55,767 bases of DNA from Candidatus Poribacteria bacterium (GTDB taxonomy: Bacteria; Poribacteria; WGA-4E; WGA-3G), in assembly GCA_022821495.1 (NCBI GenBank), contig JAJEDN010000096.1, positions 1-55,767 of the forward strand, in the 5' to 3' direction. Within the stretch, counting starts at the first letter, position 1. The number at the start of each line of letters is the position of its first letter. Below the pieces are notes generated by a model, which was given only the letters and a program-made list of their open reading frames with translations, made no database searches and had not been told where the DNA came from. The position numbers and the translations under genes are program-made. This document shows positions 35,813-42,638 of this stretch, piece after piece.

Positions 35813-36427
35813 ACCTATGTTCCCCTTCCTGAATCCTTAGTTTTGGACAGGAATTCAGTACCAGATGTAATTAATCAAAGGGCATTCGTAATTCATTTTA
35901 TTTTTAGTAAATCCCATTATTATTTGCACACACGACACCCCGTAGGGGCTGGGTGACCCAGCCCCTACGAAGGGCGAACTGTAAACTTATTTTCGGATTT
36001 TACGATAAAACAGTTTTACTTTATTTAGGACATGAAAGTGTCTCTTTATTTTTCGGATTCACTATAGGAAAATATATCCTGTATCTGTTCAATTTGCGTA
36101 ATCCTGATATAGTTTTATTAAGTCAATTTTTATTTTTTTTGATATAAAAATCATTAAAGTCTATACCTAACTATCAGATTGTACGATATTCAGAGAAAAA
36201 AAACAAATTATTTCCATACACACTACCAGAGCCATTCAGTTTTAAGAAATTATAGGGTTTCTCGTCCTTTTTTCAGGATCCGGTGCGGTGTTTTTGCTCG
36301 GATGTTCCGCCTAAGAATGTACGTCTCATTTGGGCGAGTATATCGTATTGCCAACGAAAATAGTACGCAGCAAACCACTGCAAAGCAGCATTCACCATGA
36401 ATAAAAAAACAAAAAAATCGGGGTATT
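35813..36427. other. AT-rich intergenic DNA with repeat elements
   Basis: No convincing gene is seen. Short frames on both strands have no domains or ribosome-binding sites. It contains a family-1 MITE-like copy (35903-36007) and a second stray end, CGGATTCACTATA, at about 36055. Confidence 0.5.
35903..36007. mobile_element. MITE-like element, family 1, copy D with a different core
   Basis: The left end is TTTAGTAAATCC and the right end read in reverse is TATCGTAAAATCCG, close to the other family-1 ends. The core is a different palindrome at 35941-35969: CGTAGGGGCTGGGT, one G, then the exact reverse complement ACCCAGCCCCTACG, giving a 14-bp stem. This shows that similar ends can carry different palindromic cores. 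Confidence 0.55.
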
Positions 36428-36515
36428 TGGACGTTGTATTGACGCGTACCCAATTGCCAGTTGGGCGGAGACGGGAGGTAGCGGGACTACCCCAACAATC
36501 CGTCTCCAACGTCCA
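36428..36515. ncRNA. Three-way-junction structured element
   Basis: The 88-bp segment folds into a closed multibranch structure. The outer stem is TGGACGTT (36428-36435) with AACGTCCA (36508-36515). Arm 1 is CCCAA (36449-36453) with TTGGG (36461-36465). Arm 2 is GGAGACGG (36467-36474) with CCGTCTCC (36500-36507), carrying a tip stem GGTAG (36477-36481) with CTACC (36487-36491). Arm 2 stacks directly on the outer stem with no unpaired bases. The helices are too many and too regular to be likely chance. Either strand could be the RNA. On the minus strand a T-rich stretch follows about 12 nt after the closing stem. It matches no known RNA family that I recognise; a DNA-level cruciform or transposon end is an alternative. 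Confidence 0.45.
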
Positions 36516-36607
36516 TTCGCGATCCTACAAGATGTTCCTAAGAAAACCAAATAACATCGCGATGCTGCCTAAAAATATCAAGCAAATCAATAACGATTTA
36601 TGATATA

Positions 36608-36717
36608 ATTAAAACCGCACTGGCAACTCACTCTTGGCAGTGCCGCGGTTCGGGACAGCTGCAACTGTTGCCGAACCACTCCAAAATGGATTTCCATAAT
36701 GGATTTAAGGGATGCCA
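36608..36717 (-). ncRNA. Candidate small RNA with terminator
   Basis: On the minus strand a promoter (36724-36752) would start RNA near 36717. The RNA contains one hairpin, GGTTCGG/CCGAACC (36647-36653 with 36671-36677, inner ACAG/CTGT). A second is GCACTG/CAGTGC (36617-36622 with 36638-36643, inner CAA/TTG), flanked by CC/GG and followed on this strand by TTTTAATT, like an intrinsic terminator. The predicted length is about 105-110 nt. It lies 140 bp downstream of the sigma-54 promoter. It has no similarity to 6S, tmRNA, SRP or RNase P signatures that I could see. Confidence 0.4.
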
Positions 36718-36723
36718 AAAGAT

Positions 36724-36752
36724 AGTATAGCGAAAAAAAAAATAAAATGCAA
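36724..36752 (-). promoter_or_regulatory. Sigma-70-like promoter of the candidate small RNA
   Basis: Read on the minus strand: TTGCAT (36752-36747), a 17-bp T-rich spacer, and TATACT (36729-36724). The -10 box matches the consensus at five of six positions; the -35 box keeps only TTG. Confidence 0.35.
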
Positions 36753-36865
36753 CAATCTTTTTTATTTTAACCCGATTTTTGTGCGCATCCACATCGCCAT
36801 CCAACAAATTTTGCAGGGTATCCAATCTTTTTCGCGCACTTCCTGCAATGGAATTTCGTTAGCGT

Positions 36866-36882
36866 TGCAAAAACCGTGCCAA
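36866..36882 (-). promoter_or_regulatory. Perfect sigma-54 (-24/-12) promoter
   Basis: Read on the minus strand the sequence is TTGGCACGGTTTTTGCA, which fits the sigma-54 consensus TTGGCACG-N4-TTGCW at every fixed position. Transcription would start near 36855 and run towards the candidate small RNA, the three-way-junction element and finally the lipoprotein gene. A gene for a sigma-54 activator ends 336 bp away, and direct repeats that could bind it lie upstream (37021-37072). Confidence 0.7.
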
Positions 36883-37020
36883 CGCTCACTATCTTTTGAT
36901 TTGCGATTGTGTATTCTACAGGTTGAGATATGATGCAACCTTGTAAAATCACGGTTTCCAACATCCTATTGAATTCTAAACCCAATGAGACTGCGTTTCG
37001 TTCAGTCGTATCAGGATGCA

Positions 37021-37072
37021 AAAATTTTTGGGGTGCTTGCTAAATTTTTGGGGTTTCACAAAAAATTTTGGT
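37021..37072. promoter_or_regulatory. Candidate enhancer: 20-bp-periodic direct repeats
   Basis: AAATTTTTGGGGT occurs exactly at 37022-37034 and 37042-37054, and a shorter variant, AAATTTTGGT, is at 37063-37072. The first G after each T run falls at 37030, 37050 and 37070, about two helical turns apart. The array lies about 140-190 bp upstream of the sigma-54 promoter, the usual place for activator binding. Confidence 0.5.
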
Positions 37073-37217
37073 TTTGCCAAGGTTAGGCACTATTCAGCAG
37101 AAATTGGGGTCTCAGGGTACCAGATTGATCAACGGATATGCGAATTCGGAGGGATCTACAAAATTGATAAGTACAGGAAAGAGGGCGGTAAGTTTGTAAG
37201 GAAATACATCGACTTTT

Positions 37218-38312
37218 TTAGGTATCTTCCTCAGCCAATGCACAGTACTTATCCAAGGTTGGCACAGATATTTCGAGACGTTTGGCAATGTCTTGTTTGG
37301 AGGAGTGCGGAATTTCTGCTTCATACCGCATAAGGGTAATACAAGCGGTTATCTCGGACATGGTTCCGGTCTGGACGAGTTCCAATAATCTACTGCTGAT
37401 ATCTTCAGGCGTTATGCGCGTGTCCCCATTAGGTGCTTGTGCTTGTGAAGGTTCGACGTGGTCAGCGAATGAATCTCTCGACACCATTGAATCGGTATCT
37501 GAGTGTTCGTCAGGTTCACTTAGATTTTCTACTGCCATTTCAATGTCCTCTTTTTTTATTTCTTTGCCTTTTGTAAAGATAAGCGCGGTTTCTATTACAT
37601 TCCTGAGTTCTCGTACATTACCGTACCAATTGATCCTTTGAAGATATTTAACCGCCTCCGAGGCTATACCGGTGATTAATTTATTGTAATTTTTGCTTAA
37701 TCGGTCGACAAAATCAAACGCCAAGGGCGCGATATCCGAACGCCTATTACGGAGCGGCGGGATCTGAATCCGGAAGAGGTTGAGTCGATAGTAGAGATCT
37801 TCTCTAAATAGTTTTTTATTTACTGCGGCTTTAAGGTTGACGTTTGTCGCTGCGATGACTCGGACATCCACCTTGATTATTTCTTCCGATCCGACTGGTG
37901 AAAATTCTTGCTGCTCCAACACACGCAGAAATTTCACTTGGACTTCAGGCGACATCTCGCTGACCTCATCTAAGAACAAGGTGCCGCCGTTGGCTTGTTC
38001 AAATATACCGCGATGCTTCCGAATAGCAGTCGTAAAAGCACCTTCTTCATGTCCAAAGAGTTCGCTTTGAATGAGTTCTGGTGCAAACGCCCCACAGTTG
38101 ATGACTTTGAATGGTTCATTTTTACGGAGACTGTTGTCATGAATGGCTTGTGCGATGACCTCTTTGCCAACACCTGTTTCACCCGTGATGAGGACAGTTG
38201 CTTCCGTAGGCGCGACTAAATTTACAGCTCGAAAGACCTCTTGCATCTGTGCAGATTCACCGATAATATCCCTGGTAACGTTCTGCATCTGAGTTGTAGT
38301 TTTCCCATTCAT
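37218..38312 (-). CDS. Sigma-54-dependent activator, AAA+ only, with GAFTTA variant
   Basis: A bacterial enhancer-binding protein of 364 aa that would use ATP to open sigma-54 promoters. Visible motifs are Walker A GETGVGK (44-50), the sigma-54-contact loop as GAFTTA (91-96; canonical GAFTGA), Walker B GGTLFLDEV (109-117), sensor I VIAATN, arginine fingers in FREDLYYRLN (170, 177) and WYGNVRELRN. There is no N-terminal receiver, GAF or PAS domain, as in PspF-like proteins, so its activity may be controlled by a partner or by level. The C-terminus has a linker (about 270-310) and a helix-turn-helix-like end (KQDIAKRLEISVPTLDKYCA) that is not an obvious Fis type. ATG 38312 is preferred because AAGGA lies 7 nt upstream; a GTG at 38342 is the longer choice. 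The adjacent perfect sigma-54 promoter and direct repeats are likely targets. Confidence 0.9.
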   Translation of the reverse strand: MNGKTTTQMQNVTRDIIGESAQMQEVFRAVNLVAPTEATVLITGETGVGKEVIAQAIHDNSLRKNEPFKVINCGAFAPELIQSELFGHEEGAFTTAIRKHRGIFEQANGGTLFLDEVSEMSPEVQVKFLRVLEQQEFSPVGSEEIIKVDVRVIAATNVNLKAAVNKKLFREDLYYRLNLFRIQIPPLRNRRSDIAPLAFDFVDRLSKNYNKLITGIASEAVKYLQRINWYGNVRELRNVIETALIFTKGKEIKKEDIEMAVENLSEPDEHSDTDSMVSRDSFADHVEPSQAQAPNGDTRITPEDISSRLLELVQTGTMSEITACITLMRYEAEIPHSSKQDIAKRLEISVPTLDKYCALAEEDT

Positions 38313-38347
38313 TTCATTTTCCTTGCTTTTTGATGAAATCACCTTTA

Positions 38348-38433
38348 TAGGACTTACGCAAAAGACAGTAATTTTCGTTCTTTAACCCTCTAAATCTCCC
38401 TTATCAAGGGGACTTTAAGAGGAAATCTTTCGC
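38348..38433. repeat. Partial repeat: TAGGACTTACGCA end and CCCTTATCAAGGG hairpin
   Basis: One end of the second MITE family (TAGGACTTACGCA, 38348-38360) is followed by a variant of the family-1 core (CTCCCTTATCAAGGGGA). No matching right end is seen, so this is a fragment. It lies between the activator gene and the oxidoreductase-like gene. Confidence 0.5.
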
Positions 38434-38454
38434 CTGTCAGGTACCTGGACGAAC

Positions 38455-39600
38455 TCACAAGATTTGGTGGTACTCAGCAAGTGCTAAGGAGAACTCACCG
38501 CGTTCTCCTAAGAGCAGTGCCTTCTCGCGTCGGTATTCTCCATTCTGTGGGTCAACATCAAGCTGAGAGGTCAGCCGTTGGATCTCGGCATCTGAGTTAG
38601 CACGCATCTCACTGAGTTTTAAACCCGTCTGTCCACGTTCAATACAGTCTTGTAATCTTTCTCGGAACCACAGTGCTGGTAAAGTACTCCGGAGCGTGCC
38701 CGCATAGGGTTCGCGATTGCCTTCAATCGCTAAACAGAACTCTCTAAGTTGACCGGAAGAGCCCTGGACATTCGCCGAAATTTCCTCCTCTCCGCTCCCC
38801 ATCCTGAAAGTATTCTCCTGAGAGAAGCACTTCCAAGTCTGTAGGTCGCTCCAGATGTAAGAAGCACCACCCGTAATTTCAATTTTATGATACGCGTCGT
38901 TTCCCCACTGACGATTGGAGGTTTGACAGAACGTACAAAGTGCCCCCTGCGGAAATCTAATAGTGCAAGCGAGGTTCGGTGCCCCATTTCTCGAAGCCAT
39001 TACAGTCACTTCTTCAGGCAGCACCGTATACTCCACAAAGAGTCGCCGGACGATCTCAAAGACAATCTGGAAATGTGAATCTCCAAACTTCAACAAGTCG
39101 TTTAAATACGGCACGCGCCCGATCCCGAGCAAAAATCGCATGTCCTGGATAATTCCGAATCCAGAATCACTTACAATACGTAAGATTTCCTGAATACACC
39201 TGCCAAATATGAACCTTGTGCCTGTCATAACAAGCCGGTTATATTTTTCGGATACTGCAGCAAGGTGGAGTCCCTCTTCTAAAGAGTTCGGCGGCGTCGG
39301 AGACAAGACATGGATACCTGCAGCAAGTGCAGATTCAATCAATTGGACACGCGGCAGGCTTGCCTTCTCGTCTGAGACAATGATAACGCCATCTAATTTC
39401 GGATGCGTTGTATTGAACATTTCCTCAGGATTCTCAAAGAAATCGCACTCGAAAAATGAGGCGAACTCCTCAACACGGACACGGTTTTCGGGAATGACAC
39501 TGGAATTTGCAATGCAGTTTACGCGCAATTGAACAGGATACAAGGCGCGAAACAACCACGGTTGTATCTGTTCTCCAGAGTAAACGACACCGATCCTCAT
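38455..39600 (-). CDS. Divergent Gfo/Idh/MocA-like protein with TPR-like tail
   Basis: The product is 381 aa and predicted cytoplasmic. Its layout is that of the Gfo/Idh/MocA oxidoreductases: an N-terminal Rossmann-like half (MRIGVVYSG, LDGVIIVSDE, ALAAGIHVLSPTPP) and a C-terminal alpha/beta half with FGDSHFQIVFEIVRRL, HKIEITGGASYIWSDL and a GTLRSTLPALWF end. The nucleotide-binding glycine motif is poor (GVVYSGEQ rather than GxGxxG), and the usual EKP lysine motif is replaced by SPTPP, so catalytic activity is doubtful. The last 40 residues (DPQNGEYRREKALLLGERGE, FSLALAEYHQIL) look like a TPR helix pair, an unusual addition. A GGGAGG ribosome-binding site lies 5 nt before the ATG. It could be a sensor or scaffold derived from an enzyme. 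It is flanked by a MITE upstream and the sigma-54 activator downstream. Confidence 0.65.
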   Translation of the reverse strand: MRIGVVYSGEQIQPWLFRALYPVQLRVNCIANSSVIPENRVRVEEFASFFECDFFENPEEMFNTTHPKLDGVIIVSDEKASLPRVQLIESALAAGIHVLSPTPPNSLEEGLHLAAVSEKYNRLVMTGTRFIFGRCIQEILRIVSDSGFGIIQDMRFLLGIGRVPYLNDLLKFGDSHFQIVFEIVRRLFVEYTVLPEEVTVMASRNGAPNLACTIRFPQGALCTFCQTSNRQWGNDAYHKIEITGGASYIWSDLQTWKCFSQENTFRMGSGEEEISANVQGSSGQLREFCLAIEGNREPYAGTLRSTLPALWFRERLQDCIERGQTGLKLSEMRANSDAEIQRLTSQLDVDPQNGEYRREKALLLGERGEFSLALAEYHQIL

Positions 39601-39618
39601 AATTCCCTCCCGTAATCG

Positions 39619-39712
39619 TTAGGACTTACGCATTTTTCTATCATAATCTACATATTATGCCCTGCTGGCAGGGTTTCAAACCCCGCCAGCAAGCGTGCTG
39701 CGTAAGTCCTAA
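39619..39712. mobile_element. MITE-like element, family 2, complete copy
   Basis: A 94-bp element with perfect 14-bp terminal inverted repeats, TTAGGACTTACGCA (39619-39632) and its exact reverse complement (39699-39712). Inside is a strong hairpin, TGCTGGC-A-GGGTTT...AACCC-C-GCCAGCA. Its right end supplies the TAG stop codon of the gene at 39709-40365. A 45-bp minimal relative lies at 44514-44558 and a single end at 38348. Confidence 0.8.
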
Positions 39713-40365
39713 TCGTAATGGTTTTTCATTGCCGCTACTTCAGCGACGCGTTCGTTTGCTGCTGAGACCTCGGTTTGCGCCCACCGGTCAATAGCGTTCT
39801 TTATTTCCGTGAGGGTTGTCTGATACAGGGATTGAATTTCAGGTTCTGTCTTAGAAAGGCGTTCCGCTATCTCTTGGATAGGCTTTTTTAAAACCGTGAG
39901 ACACCCTACCTGAAATTCAAATAAACCTCTGAGTCGTAAGGTCAGTGCCAACATCCCCCACCATTTACTGTTAACCTCACCAATCAATTGAGCACCGCCA
40001 ATTAATGGACGCGATAGCGGGTTATTTTCTTCAGGTAAACACAAAATATCAACTGCGGCAGCGATAGTGAGGTTTTGAAGGCCTTCCCAACGCCCGTTGC
40101 CGCTCCACACATCAGCCACAGAAAAATTGTGCGTCTGCTCTACAGTACGACAGAACACTTCATGCTGCACCAAATTAGCAGCGCGCCTATCAACTAAAAG
40201 ATCTAAGGCAATCGCGTAAACATTCCGCCCATAAGAAACAGCATCATTGATACGGGCAGTATTTCTCACAGCTAAGTTGGGACCTGATCTTGGCACCCGC
40301 AGCTTGGCTGAGTAAACTGCTGAATCGTAGTATTTTAAAAATTCTTCTCGTGTAATCTTCGCCAC
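39709..40365 (-). CDS. Hypothetical protein terminated inside a MITE end
   Basis: The product is 218 aa and starts at GTG. It is mainly helical (REEFLKYYDSAVYSAKLRVP, GRNVYAIALDLLVDRRAANL, NRLSKTEPEIQSLY-like helices) with no signal peptide, membrane segment or known motif. Cysteines and a tryptophan-rich stretch (VNSKWWGMLALTLRLRGLFE) are notable. The final residues are AAMKNHYD, and the TAG stop lies within the inverted repeat of the family-2 MITE (39619-39712). The original C-terminus may therefore have been replaced or shortened by the insertion. I do not recognise the family. It follows the Uma2 gene closely (23 bp), so the two may be co-transcribed. Confidence 0.55.
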   Translation of the reverse strand: MAKITREEFLKYYDSAVYSAKLRVPRSGPNLAVRNTARINDAVSYGRNVYAIALDLLVDRRAANLVQHEVFCRTVEQTHNFSVADVWSGNGRWEGLQNLTIAAAVDILCLPEENNPLSRPLIGGAQLIGEVNSKWWGMLALTLRLRGLFEFQVGCLTVLKKPIQEIAERLSKTEPEIQSLYQTTLTEIKNAIDRWAQTEVSAANERVAEVAAMKNHYD

Positions 40366-40388
40366 ATCCCTTCATTTAAACTTTGGTA

Positions 40389-41135
40389 TTAGCGGCGTGT
40401 TTGCAAGCGGGCAAGTTCTTCTCGGAGTCGTACGGCTTCCGCTTCAGCAGTCTCTGCGCGTGCTTCAGCAGTCTCTGCGCGTGCTAATGCTGATTCTGCG
40501 CGTGCTTCAGCAGTCTCTGCGCGTGCTAATGCTGATTCTGCTGGTGTCTGCAGCCACGCCTCCGCAGTCGGATCGTAAATCCCCAACCCCACATCCGCTA
40601 CATGGAAATCTAAATCCAATGCCGATGAGTGCAAACCGCCATCTACCGCTGCCGAAATCGGGACATACACACCCTCTGTTAATGTAAAGCCCATCAACGG
40701 AGCTGGTAGATACAACGCCTCCGCATCATACAGGAAATAGTCTTGTATCCGCAATAAAGCGTAGAGATCCTTTTTATGCCTCAAATCGTTTTGATAGGTG
40801 GTTTTGCTACTAAACTCCATGACAAAATCGGGTACTTTGCCCTCTTCCCAGACCTTATAGTTTCCACGGGGTTTCTTGCCTAACCCGAAAGCGATCAGTA
40901 CATCCGGTGAAATAGATTTACGCGGGTCCCCCTCTACGTAATACATGAGTATATCCCCGGAGACATAAACCTCCGGTCTGTCTGCGAAATGCTCGTCAAA
41001 TGCTTGTAAGGTCCGCATAAGGATCTGTCTGTGAAGGTCGCTGACTGCCATGGGTTTGCCATCCTCTTCAGGGTAGAATATTTCCGCGTCTGTCGGGGCA
41101 GAAGGGATGGGGCTCTTTTTTCTATAAGTTGCCAT
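40389..41135 (-). CDS. Uma2-family (DUF820) endonuclease-like protein with coiled-coil tail
   Basis: The product is 248 aa. Residues about 25-190 match the Uma2/DUF820 group of PD-(D/E)XK-fold proteins, abundant in cyanobacteria and other genomes with unclear function. The likely active-site residues are Asp78 in SPDVLIAF, Glu107 in PDFVMEFSSK and Lys111. After DPTAEAWLQTPA the last 45 residues are a perfect heptad-like coiled coil made from the 7-aa units ESALARA and ETAEARA. These are encoded by an exact 21-bp tandem repeat, then VRLREELARLQ. AAGGAG lies 6 nt before the ATG. Many members form dimers or oligomers through such tails; that is inference here. Restriction activity is not established for the family. 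Confidence 0.88.
   Translation of the reverse strand: MATYRKKSPIPSAPTDAEIFYPEEDGKPMAVSDLHRQILMRTLQAFDEHFADRPEVYVSGDILMYYVEGDPRKSISPDVLIAFGLGKKPRGNYKVWEEGKVPDFVMEFSSKTTYQNDLRHKKDLYALLRIQDYFLYDAEALYLPAPLMGFTLTEGVYVPISAAVDGGLHSSALDLDFHVADVGLGIYDPTAEAWLQTPAESALARAETAEARAESALARAETAEARAETAEAEAVRLREELARLQTRR
40441..40545. repeat. Five 21-bp coding tandem repeats in the Uma2 gene
   Basis: Units begin at 40441, 40462, 40483, 40504 and 40525. Three read GCTTCAGCAGTCTCTGCGCG and two read GCTAATGCTGATTCTGC followed by GCGT or TGGT, in the alternating pattern A-A-B-A-B. Each unit encodes seven residues, so copy-number change would lengthen the coiled coil without a frameshift. Confidence 0.85.
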
Positions 41136-41309
41136 CGGGTTCTCCTTTTCCGTCCGATGCGTGAAAGACAGGGTTCAGCGTTTGAAGCACGGTAAATTCT
41201 ATAGGGTGCGTTAATTATAGCCGAAAATCGAGCGGGGGTCAAGGATTTTATTTTCCGTTCAGAGGCATTCAATTCGATTTTCTGCTTTCTCGAAAAAACG
41301 AAATCTTTC

Positions 41310-42371
41310 CTACAACGGTAGCGAGATCGGTGCACCGATTTGTGAGGAACGATACGTCGCCTCCGCTAACTCGATACCGTCTCTGCCGATGCGTCCATGC
41401 GTTGTCGGTTCCGCTTCACCGGCGATGCACTGGAGCCAATGGTCGATGCTTGCGCCTTTTGCTGCCATTCCCCAATATCGCTGTTGACGTTGCGCGTCTG
41501 GTACGTTACGGTAGGTGTCGTCATCCGGTGCTGAGGCACTGAATTCCTCCGCGGACTCCATATCGTGGGTTTTCCAACGGAGTCCATGCCGAATCAGTGT
41601 CGCGGAGCCTTTGCTTGTAACGAGACCGTTCCCGCTATTCCCGATCTCCGCTGCCCAACTCTTAATCATCATGCCGACACCGCCGTTTTTGAAATGCACG
41701 GTTAGCACGGCGTTGTTTTCAACGGCTTCGTCAGCAGATGGATAGGTGCCACCGAGCGGGACATGGCTCGTGAACCCGTAGACGGTGGAGGCGGGACCGT
41801 ATAACCACAGCCAGATATCGAGATTGTGGATGGCTTGCTCCACCAACATACCGCCTGATTCGGCTTTGACGAAAAGCCACGGGTGCCGTTCCGGTGAGAA
41901 CCAACTGACTTGATTAGAATACGCCATCTGCAGTGTGCCGAGTGTGCCATCGTCTAATAGCGACTTCAGTTTCATGTATCCCGGATCGAACCGCATCATA
42001 TAGGCGACCATCAGGAGTACCCCCGCATTTTCAGCAGCGGCGATCATTGCGTCACCCTCGGCGACATTACAACACATCGGTTTCTCCATCAAGATGTGTT
42101 TACCGGCATCAGCGGCGGCGCGCGTAATTTCGAGGTGGGGGCGCGGGTGGACGCAAACATCAACAGCGTCTATATCCGATCTATCGAGCAGTGCGCGATA
42201 ATCCGTGTAGGCATCGGCACCAAACCGATCTGCTTGTTCGTTAGCGGATGCTTCGCTGATATCAGCGATTGCAACAATGTCTGCACGGCGTGTCGGTTCT
42301 TGATAGTAAGGTGCATGAAGACCTCTGAAGATGCCGCCACATCCGATAATGCCAACTCTGATTTTATCCAT
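41310..42371 (-). CDS. Gfo/Idh/MocA-family NAD(P)-dependent oxidoreductase
   Basis: The product is 353 aa, cytoplasmic, with the full family pattern. There is a Rossmann dinucleotide site VGIIGCGGIFRG (6-17), an acidic residue after beta-2 (IVAIADIS), and DVCVHPRPHLEITRAAADAG. The catalytic-site motif MEKPMCCN includes Lys97. A C-terminal substrate domain contains GGMLVEQAIHNLDIWLW, where the His/Asp pair is typical. Members oxidise or epimerise sugars and polyols such as inositol or glucose derivatives; the substrate cannot be read from the sequence. A weak AAGGA lies about 11 nt upstream of the ATG. The window carries another typical member (43416-44441), suggesting degradation of sugar derivatives. 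The 174-bp gap to the Uma2 gene shows nothing notable. Confidence 0.92.
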   Translation of the reverse strand: MDKIRVGIIGCGGIFRGLHAPYYQEPTRRADIVAIADISEASANEQADRFGADAYTDYRALLDRSDIDAVDVCVHPRPHLEITRAAADAGKHILMEKPMCCNVAEGDAMIAAAENAGVLLMVAYMMRFDPGYMKLKSLLDDGTLGTLQMAYSNQVSWFSPERHPWLFVKAESGGMLVEQAIHNLDIWLWLYGPASTVYGFTSHVPLGGTYPSADEAVENNAVLTVHFKNGGVGMMIKSWAAEIGNSGNGLVTSKGSATLIRHGLRWKTHDMESAEEFSASAPDDDTYRNVPDAQRQQRYWGMAAKGASIDHWLQCIAGEAEPTTHGRIGRDGIELAEATYRSSQIGAPISLPL

Positions 42372-42638
42372 TTTTTAATTTTTCCTTGCGGTTAAGCAAT
42401 ACGGTTTGGACTTAAATGTTCTATTCTTAAAGTCCGCCTTCCATTTCATTTCAGGCTACAGTTTCCTTTAACCTTTAATTGAGAGGGGTGTATTATTCCA
42501 AGTTAGGATATCCGACCAACGTAGGGGCGAGGTTCCCTCGCCCTCTATCAGATTTACTATCCGTTCATCTTGCGGGTTGGAAGACTTCGGGAAACACCTA
42601 AGCAAAACACCCCTACAAGCAGTATTTAGGCACATCCC
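42372..42638. other. Intergenic DNA with a strong palindrome and dispersed repeat
   Basis: GGGCGAGG-TTC-CCTCGCCC (42525-42543) is a perfect 8-bp-stem hairpin without a U-run. GGGAAACACCTAAGCAAAAC (from 42589) is the second copy of the repeat at 17293. No gene is seen. Confidence 0.5.

Noticed and set aside
36250..36509. Minus-strand frames with hydrophobic stretch LQWFAAYYFRWQ
   Set aside because: There is no start context, no domain, and they overlap structured repeats.
36397..36603. 68-aa plus-strand frame over the three-way-junction element
   Set aside because: There is no ribosome-binding site, and the base pairing explains the sequence better than the protein does.
36767..37021. 84-aa minus-strand frame ending in a zinc-ribbon-like CRKCAKKIGYPAKF...CGC
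   Set aside because: The four cysteines are suggestive, but the frame contains the sigma-54 promoter, has no start near the motif and lacks a normal second CxxC. A remnant cannot be excluded.
40441..40545. Possible CRISPR-like array
   Set aside because: The 21-bp units are contiguous without spacers and are in frame with the Uma2 coding sequence.
42525..42543. Hairpin as a terminator of the oxidoreductase/selenoprotein genes
   Set aside because: The stem is perfect but no T run follows on either strand.
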